A stretch of DNA of 64,000 nucleotides from Mercenaria mercenaria (Eukaryota > Mollusca > Bivalvia > Venerida > Veneridae). Shown here in pieces: positions 57,601-64,000 of this stretch. The stretch covers positions 13,865,001 to 13,929,000 of the forward strand of contig NC_069371.1 in assembly GCF_021730395.1 (NCBI RefSeq), given 5' to 3'. The notes below the pieces were generated by a model. It was not told the DNA's origin. It made no database searches and saw only the letters and a program-made list of their open reading frames with translations. The translations under genes and the position numbers were made by a program. Numbering within the stretch: the first letter of the stretch is position 1; the number at the start of each line of letters is the position of its first letter.

Positions 57601-60600
57601 TGGAATACTTGTTCACCATCATAAGCAGACCCTGTACATCAAGAAACATAACTCCATCTTGCTTTTTGCAAGAATTATTGCCCCTTTTGGACTTAGAAAA
57701 TCAGTTTTCTTGGTTAAGTTTTATGTTTAGGTCAGCTTTTATCCTAAACTATCAAAGCTATTCCTTTAAAACTTGCAACACTTGTTCACCATCATAAGCT
57801 GACCCTGTACAGCAAGAAACATAACTCCATCCTGCTTTTTGCAAGATTTATGGCCCCTTTTGGACTTAGAAAATATCAGATTTCTTGGTTAAGTTTTATG
57901 TTTAGGTCAACTTTTCTCTTAAACTATCAAAGCTATTGCTTTAAAACTTGCAACTCTTGTTCACCATCATAAGCTGACCCTGTACAGCAAGCAACATAAC
58001 TCCATCCTGCTTTTTGCAATAATTATTGCCCCTTTTGGACTTAGAAAAATCATTTTCTTGGTTGAATATTATGTTTAAGTCAACTTTTCTCATAAACGAT
58101 CAAAGCTATTGCTTTAAAACTTGCAACAGTTTTTCACCATCATAAGTGGACACTGTACATCAAGAAACATAACTCTATCCTGCTTTTTGCAAGAGTGATG
58201 GCCCTTTTTAGACTTAGAAAATCATGGGTAGGACAATATTTCTATTATACAAAAAAAATCAGATGAGCGTCAGCACCCGCAAGGCGGTGCTCTTGTTTCT
58301 ATGGTGCCTCAAGTAAACGGATTTAATGAGACAGAATTCATACTTCGACATTGAAAAAATAAGGTTGAATGCTGTGTTTCTGTTTTGAATTTTGCTTACT
58401 CCATTTAAAAATAACCTTAGGACAGATGTAAAACCTACCCAACTTTCTTCCACAATATATAATCTAAGAGTGAAAGCAAAATAGAGAACTTTCACCGCGT
58501 GTGACTCGATATTTTTGAAGATGTGTAGCTCTACCCCTTCTGTTTAAGTAGTAAATTCACTTTGAACACCAAGAAATCGCTTATAAGATTCATCTTTTCC
58601 CATTTTTGTACAAGAAATCAATAATAAGTCTTGAAAGAAGTAAAAACTTACTAGAAAAAAAGGAAAATAAGGGGAAAAAAATTTGGTCCCAGTAGGGCTT
58701 GAACCTACGCACCCCTAACAATTGTTGTCAAAGTAGGTTTATGGTAGGAATTGAATACTCTTCAAAAAGGAGGTTCGCTATTAGTGATCTAATACCTTAA
58801 ACAGATATATAAATAGGCTATGGTATTTGCTTGATAAGGTTTGCATTAACTCAGTGAGATTGCCTTTGCTTTAAACTAGTTGTATTTTACAGGTCTAGTT
58901 GATGAGCAGCAGAAAGTACGTACCATCACAGCTTTGGCCCTGGCTGCCCTGGCCGAGGCAGCTACACCATACGGTATTGAATCCTTCGACAGTGTGCTCA
59001 AACCTTTATGGAAGGGTATCAGACAACATAGAGGAAAGGTATAGTAAACTATTTGTCATGAGCTTCTGTTGTTTCTTGTTGAATGGATGCACACTTAAAG
59101 TTCATAAATTAATTTAATAAATTATTATGAAATCGTAAACAGTGAAACAGTAGTGCCTCAAGGTTAAAGGTCAATAATTCAAATCCTTCTTTGTTTTATA
59201 AAAAAACGACAACTTCAGGTCGTCTTTACGTATCTTTAGAGAACTTCACTTTTTCCTACACCTATTTTTCATGAAAGTTCTATCACAAATTAACGAAAAA
59301 ATGAAAAAAAAATAGGGGGTTATGTAGGTCCTAGTGAAATGCCAGTCAGTTGTGGTCTGCCACCCTAAAAACGGCGCATATTTGCTCTCGTCCGCGCAGT
59401 AAACACCTACCGGTTTCGATCTGCAAAACTTGCCATGTGGGGTGTATGAACATGAAAACAGTCTCGTTTCATGCAGAATGTATTCTAGTAGTGAAAACTG
59501 GTGATTAAAGCACTCGTTCTACACGAATTTGCGCAAAAAATGGGGAAATTAGGATCTATTTATTATGGACTTCTTTCGACTACACCACGGAAGCACATTT
59601 TCAACCGAATTACTTTCCTTATTCCTATAAGAAATGTTTCTTATCAAATTTCACACCATTTTCATCTCTATTTTCAAGAAAGATGTAATACCAAACATAT
59701 TGCCAAGTTTCATTGTGAAATTTCGAGATTTTAGAGAAATATAGACATTTAATAGAAGCCACCCCCTACCCATTTACTGGGCTAAATTTTGGCCCTATGG
59801 TCCTTTTATTGTATATTTTGGTAAAAGTTTCACTTGTTTGCATTATTTTTCACTGGGATTCTGAAATATCATTCATTCCGTCATGAATAATACCCAGAAG
59901 GATGCATTTTGTGCATTTTCTGACATTCTGGAGACAAAATGTTGGCTTTTAAATCCCAGAAATCGCTGCTGAAATAGGTGCATTCTACTCAAAATATGGT
60001 CAAAATTCAAAGATTTTCAAATTTCATTATTATTTTGCATTGGAAACACCATTTTATATCATATACAACCGATTTATGACTATTAAGACTAATTGCGATA
60101 TGTGTTTCGAGAAAAGTCTTATTTCAGCTCTTAAAGGTTAAAGATCAGTAATTCAAATCCTTCTTTGTTTCGTATAAAAAATGACAACTTCAGGTCGTCT
60201 TTACCTATCTTTAGAGAACATCACTTTTTCCTACACCTATTTTTCATGAAAGTTCTATCACAAATTAACAAAAAAATGAAAAAAAATAGGGGGTTATATA
60301 GTTCCTAGTGAAATGCCAGTCAGTTGTGGTCTGCTACCCTAAAAACGGCGCATATTTGCTCTCGTCCGCACAGTAAACACCTACTTCCGGTTTCGATCTG
60401 CAAAACTTGCCATGTGGGGTGTATGAACATGAAAACAGTCTCATTTCATGCAGAATGTATTCTAGTAGTGAAAAATGGTGATTAAAGCACTCGTTCTACA
60501 CGAATTTGCGCAAAAAATGGGAAAATTGGGATCTATTTATTATGGACTTCTTTCGACTACACCACGGAAGCACATTTCCGACCGAATTACTCACCTTATT

Positions 60601-63586
60601 CCTCAATAACACTGGCTCACTTGAAGAATGCATGTTATCCCTGCTGCTTTCCATCTATTTTCTATGTTTGGGTCTGTCGAAACTGTAGATCACTTGAGCA
60701 TTTTGTTTGTCCTCTTGCAACTTTGACAGATTAGTGTTTTATTGTAATTACATTTGCGTATCAGTCCACAGTTGCTGTCAGAAGTGCTTTTTCATGGGAA
60801 CTTGAATTGGTGATTTTCAAATTTTGAAAATGAAGTTAATCAAAAGTAATTTATTCATTGGGATATAACTTCAGTTGAACTGAAGCAATGATGAAAATTA
60901 GTCCCCACAAATAATACTGATTTTACTGTATTGGAAACATTTCAGTCAATGTAACAAATCAAATTTCAGCAAAATAAGAAACTGATGTTAAAACTTTTAA
61001 GAGACTTACTTACAAGTCTGTTTATTTTAATTATAACAGTTTTGTTGCACCATTTTACTTACCACTTTTAAGTAGCCTCTGTGTGCTGGACAAATTAGCG
61101 ATAACGAATTCTGGGCTGTTTTTCCCTATAAAGCTGGGCAGTCTTACGGCAAAAAAGATTTTGCCCATCAACTTTAATTTTCCAAATGTTTGTTAAATGT
61201 GAGGTTGTTTTGCAACTTTGTAAACTTTTTATGTGTATTTAGGTTAACAAAATTACTTTTGAACAACTATGAAAATGCCACTCCAGCAAATAATACCCAA
61301 AAAAATCTTTCAATATATTATGATGTTTCAGTTTTTCCCAATTAAGACAGTTTCAAGGACACTTTCTTAATTTCACTGGTGTTGTTGGCATTCCTGAATT
61401 GATGAAAAAAAAGGACTTGAGAATTCATGAAGAAATATGGACTGCTTCAGTGAACATTATTAAGGATGATGAAAAACTGTTTTCTTTTGCACACAAATAA
61501 TTTGAATACATTTTGGAATTGTTTTCAGTGACCTGTTTTGTATATTTGTAGGGACTTGCTGCTTTCTTGAAAGCCATTGGTTACTTGATCCCATTGATGG
61601 ATGCAGAATATGCTAACTACTACACCAGGGAAGTGATGTTGATTCTTATCCGAGAGTTTCAGTCTCCCGACGAGGAAATGAAGAAGATTGTGTTGAAAGT
61701 CGTTAAACAGTGTTGTGCCACAGATGGTGTTGAGCCTCAGTACATTAAAGACGAAATTTTGCCACCATTCTTCAAACATTTCTGGAACCAGCGCATGGCT
61801 CTCGACAGGAGAAATTATCGACAGGTTGTCAAGAGAATTAGTATTGTTTTTCCGCGCTGTAAACATTTTTATCCTCAATGTCATTCTGAATACCAGAGAG
61901 TTTTAAAAGGGAACGATATTAATACTAATTTCAGAAATGGTGAAAGTTGTGTTTAAGTCCCAACATGGAGACATTGATGAGGAAAGAATTTAATGTATTT
62001 TTGAATATAATAAGAGAAAAAGAAAATACCTAGTTTGCAGTGTTTTTAAACCATTTAGTTATGTGAAACGGAAGGGAAATTTAAAAATAGAATTCATGTG
62101 GACATTTTACTGTTGATTTCATACAAAGTTGGTAGCCTCTACATTCTGTAACTGTTAATATGTTTTTCTGTCACTGAATGTTTTCCAGATACAGTGATGA
62201 GAAGGTTGTCTTGGAAACGAGCATCACTTAAGAGAAATGTTTTTAATCTTTTGTTTAGGTGATCAGTTAAGGATAATAAACATCCCTGCTTATATTCTTA
62301 AATAAGAGCATCTTAGCATCATGCAGTTATTCAGAATTTGTTACATTTGTGATTTAGTTATATTATTTATGTAAATATTTCTTATTTTTGAGTCAGCTTG
62401 CCCGCAGGTAAACATCAAAGACAACAGTATATAAATAATTGTAAAATATAATAAATCACAAATAAATATTTACGTTGATGATTTAAGAGTAGGTCATAAG
62501 CTACTGTCAAATTCATCTTATTTAACATCACATTTGCAACAAGTAATATAGAGTTTGAATGTACTTTCTATATTTTGAAAATTTTGACAAATCTGGAAAC
62601 CTGTCCATTGAACTTTTTTTTCTGACATATACTTATTGCTCTACTTGTTTCCTTGTATATACTGTATGTGAGAAATTTCTTAAAACAATTTTACTGATTA
62701 TATCTGTTCATGTTACTGTATATTATTGAAATAAAGATATTAACCAGTTATTTTTATCTTTTTTGGCAATGACAGCTTGTAGACACTACAGTGGAGATAG
62801 CGAACAAAGTAGGTGCTGCAGAGATTATTGGACGAGTTGTTGATGACCTGAAAGATGAAGCAGAACAGTACAGGAAGATGGTAATGGAGACAATTGAGAA
62901 GGTGATGGCAAATCAGGGAGCTGCAGATATTGACTCAAGACTGGAAGAACAGTTGATTGACGGTATCCTGTATGCCTTCCAGGAACAAACAACAGAGGTA
63001 GGATATCGTAGTTTGATACTAGACTGTTGAATGATGAGAATTGATAGTATAATCCATGAATTCTTTTTCGAAATTGAAGGTGATACTGGGTATGTTTTGT
63101 AAAACATGTTGTTTAAAAACTTAGCAAAATATTACTAAAAATAAAATTTTATGACAGGCAATAAGAAACTCAAAGTAGTTCCATTTCAGTAGTGTACATA
63201 TTTAGAATTTTTCAGTGATTTATTTTATAACTGATAAAATTTTAATATTGGTGTGATATTTGATTGAACATGATTTACTGCATTCCAGTTTTTAAATTTA
63301 ATACCAACATTTTAAACACACATGGTTTAAAAATTATCAACAATTCTAAAAAAATTATATATATATGTTTTTCATCATGTAAACATTGTTTGATTTGTTC
63401 CAGGATGTTGTAATGTTGAATGGTTTTGGTACTGTTGTAAACGCCCTTGGTAAACGTGTGAAACCATACCTGCCTCAGATCTGCGGTACTATTCTCTGGC
63501 GTCTCAACAATAAATCAGCCAAGGTGCGACAACAGGCGGCTGATCTTATCTCGAGGATTGCCATCGTCATGAAAACATGTCAGGAG
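54668..63586 (+). CDS. SF3B1: Splicing factor 3B subunit 1, five internal exons
   Basis: The exons are 54668-54938, 58893-59038, 61552-61824, 62776-62997 and 63404-63586, all with AG/GT borders and compatible phases. They total 1095 nt, or 365 codons, with no stop. The peptide is almost identical to vertebrate SF3B1 HEAT repeats ([92 protein letters not shown]). By my recollection of human numbering it equals residues ~603-967 of 1304. It includes Y623, R625, N626, H662, K666, K700, G742 and E902, all unchanged. SF3B1 is the U2 snRNP scaffold that grips the branch-point adenosine. The borders at 692/693 and 741/742 agree with human exon ends as I recall them. It continues beyond the window. 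The exons for residues 1-602 are not found upstream. The introns carry two Helentron-like elements and a 470-bp repeat. Confidence 0.97.
55314..57048 (+). mobile_element. Helentron/DINE-like non-autonomous element (copy D), 145-bp array
   Basis: Starts TTAGCTCACCTGTCACAAAG with hairpin partner TGACAAGGTGAGCT, then GTGTCCGTCGTCCGTGCGTC. Eleven units of exactly 145 bp follow: the TGTGACC (or variant) landmark lies at 55396, 55541, 55686, 55831, 55976, 56121, 56266, 56411, 56556, 56701 and 56846, with no net indel. It ends GATGAGCGATTTTAGGACCA, TCATGGTCCTCTTGTT: a subterminal inverse of the 5' end, a terminal hairpin and the shared tail. It lies in the SF3B1 intron, sense orientation. There is no ORF of note. 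Confidence 0.75.
57275..58297 (+). mobile_element. Helentron/DINE-like non-autonomous element (copy E), ~174-bp array
   Basis: Starts TTAGCTCATCTGATTTTTTG, followed by GTCGGCGTCGGCGTCTGCGT. About five units begin near GGTTAAGTTTTATGTTTAGG at 57366, 57541, 57714, 57889 and 58062 (spacings 175, 173, 175, 173, suggesting an alternating dimer). Near the end AAAAAATCAGATGAGC is the exact inverse of the 5' terminus. It is followed by the hairpin AGCACCCGCAAGGCGGTGCT and CTTGTT. It lies only ~225 bp after copy D in the same intron. Short open frames here are repeat translations. Confidence 0.72.
58680..58735 (-). pseudogene. tRNA-like 3' half
   Basis: The minus strand reads GCGTAGGTTCAAGCCCTACT and GGGACC, a good T-arm with a B-box (GGTTCAAGCC). 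It is followed by a T run (Pol III terminator-like). The 5' half is not recognisable. Confidence 0.35.
59161..60602 (+). repeat. ~470-bp direct repeat, period ~972, in SF3B1 intron
   Basis: Copy 1 at 59161-59632 and copy 2 at 60133-60602 both run from GGTTAAAGRTCARTAATTCA through GACAACTTCAGGTCGTCTTT, AAACGGCGCATATTTGCTCT and CATGTGGGGTGTATGAACAT to TATTATGGACTTCTTTCGAC and CACCACGGAAGCACATTT. They differ by scattered substitutions and small indels. The ~500 bp between them is unrelated. The repeat edges lack TG/CA termini or a tail. This may be a segmental duplication of an interspersed element. Confidence 0.75.
60603..61551 (+). other. SF3B1 intron, unremarkable
   Basis: A+T-rich intron sequence ending in the TTTGTAG acceptor at 61551. 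No element is recognised. Confidence 0.5.
61825..62775 (+). other. SF3B1 intron, unremarkable
   Basis: Begins with the GTTGTC donor and ends GACAG. The open frame that reads through the donor is not coding. No element was seen. Confidence 0.5.
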
Positions 63587-64000
63587 GTATGTAGTCTTAC
63601 ATCTTCAGCGTAACCTTCAGTTTTATACGGATTTGATTTAGCTCCATTGTAGCAATTTCTTATAGGTATACTGGACCCAAATTTTTCATTATTTGAAAAT
63701 GGGAGCAAATACTACATACAAATTATGTAAACGTGGTGATTAAAATGTTTGTGTTTTGACAGTACTATGCATTAGGCTCAAAATAGTACACAATACACAT
63801 TTGTAGCTAAACACAGTATAAAATGTGTTCTACCTCTAAAAGAATGTAAGCTTTTCAAACAATGGAAATCTACTTCCTAACATTATGTCATATATTCATA
63901 AATGTAGCTGTGTATACACATAGATTTACATATAATAATGATTATTAGATGTGAATTTCTACATTTGAAGTAAATATCTAAAATATTTTGGTGAGAGATA

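Noticed and set aside
57418-57797. Two similar ~66-residue + strand frames
   Set aside because: They are translations of successive ~174-bp units of element E inside an SF3B1 intron.
59161-60602. Possible LTR pair of a small retroelement
   Set aside because: The direct repeats have no TG/CA ends, no primer-binding site or polypurine tract, and no coding sequence between them.
61715-61906. Alternative frames overlapping an SF3B1 exon on both strands
   Set aside because: Shadows of the true SF3B1 frame, which has clear homology and splice borders.
54668-63586. SF3B1 processed pseudogene
   Set aside because: Introns with proper GT/AG borders are present, the frame is fully open over 365 codons, and the residues are nearly invariant. 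This is the functional-gene pattern, although the missing upstream exons remain unexplained.

Overview
This is nuclear DNA of a mollusc, most likely a bivalve clam. The evidence is intron-rich host genes with GT/AG splice sites (SF3B1 and a secreted collagen-like gene), A+T-rich intergenic DNA, and a dense load of transposon families with bivalve-style architecture: tRNA-derived SINEs, TTAA-target MITEs, CR1-type LINEs with a 2A peptide, and Helentron-like elements with internal tandem repeats. The species call is inference.

Layout. 0-8.2 kb: a decayed P-element-type transposase (+), a ~155-bp minisatellite, a Helentron-like element, a SINE-like copy, then a decayed minus-strand block coding a PIF1-type helicase followed by a SAP-like plus SGNH-hydrolase-like protein. 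8.2-19 kb: mostly non-coding, with a TIR element, a hAT transposase fragment, two candidate spliced exons of an unknown gene, palindromes, tandem duplications and a TTAA MITE. 18.9-21.4 kb: a 5'-truncated L2/CR1-type LINE next to an unrecognised minus-strand gene remnant whose exon is split by a SINE with a clear target duplication. 21.9-31 kb: tRNA-like fragments, a Helentron-like element, a fold-back element, an orphan collagen-like fragment, and a 5.8-kb TIR element (25067-30833) containing two further elements.

32.4-39.7 kb: an apparently intact three-exon minus-strand gene for a 507-residue secreted collagen-like protein (signal peptide, coiled-coil, furin-type site, 61 Gly-X-Y triplets, acidic tail). 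Inverted copies of one TTAA MITE flank its first exon. 41.7-43.1 kb: a compositionally distinct segment and a palindromic repeat array. 45.1-50.5 kb: a hAT-like element carrying a CR1-type LINE whose ORF has a 2A peptide, PHD finger, APE endonuclease and reverse transcriptase.

51.1 kb: a signal-peptide plus PAN/Apple exon. 54.7-63.6 kb: five in-phase exons of the splicing factor SF3B1, equal to about human residues 603-967. They include all the well-known cancer hotspot positions in unmutated form. The introns hold two more Helentron-like elements and a ~470-bp direct repeat. SF3B1 exons upstream of this block are not visible in the window.

The strongest unlisted structure is a set of six dispersed elements (3.2, 16.1, 22.7, 25.9, 55.3 and 57.3 kb). 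They differ in sequence but share a design: a 5' hairpin, internal tandem repeats (an exact 145-bp register in two of them and the first units of a third), and a 3' hairpin, in most cases closed by CTCTTGTT.
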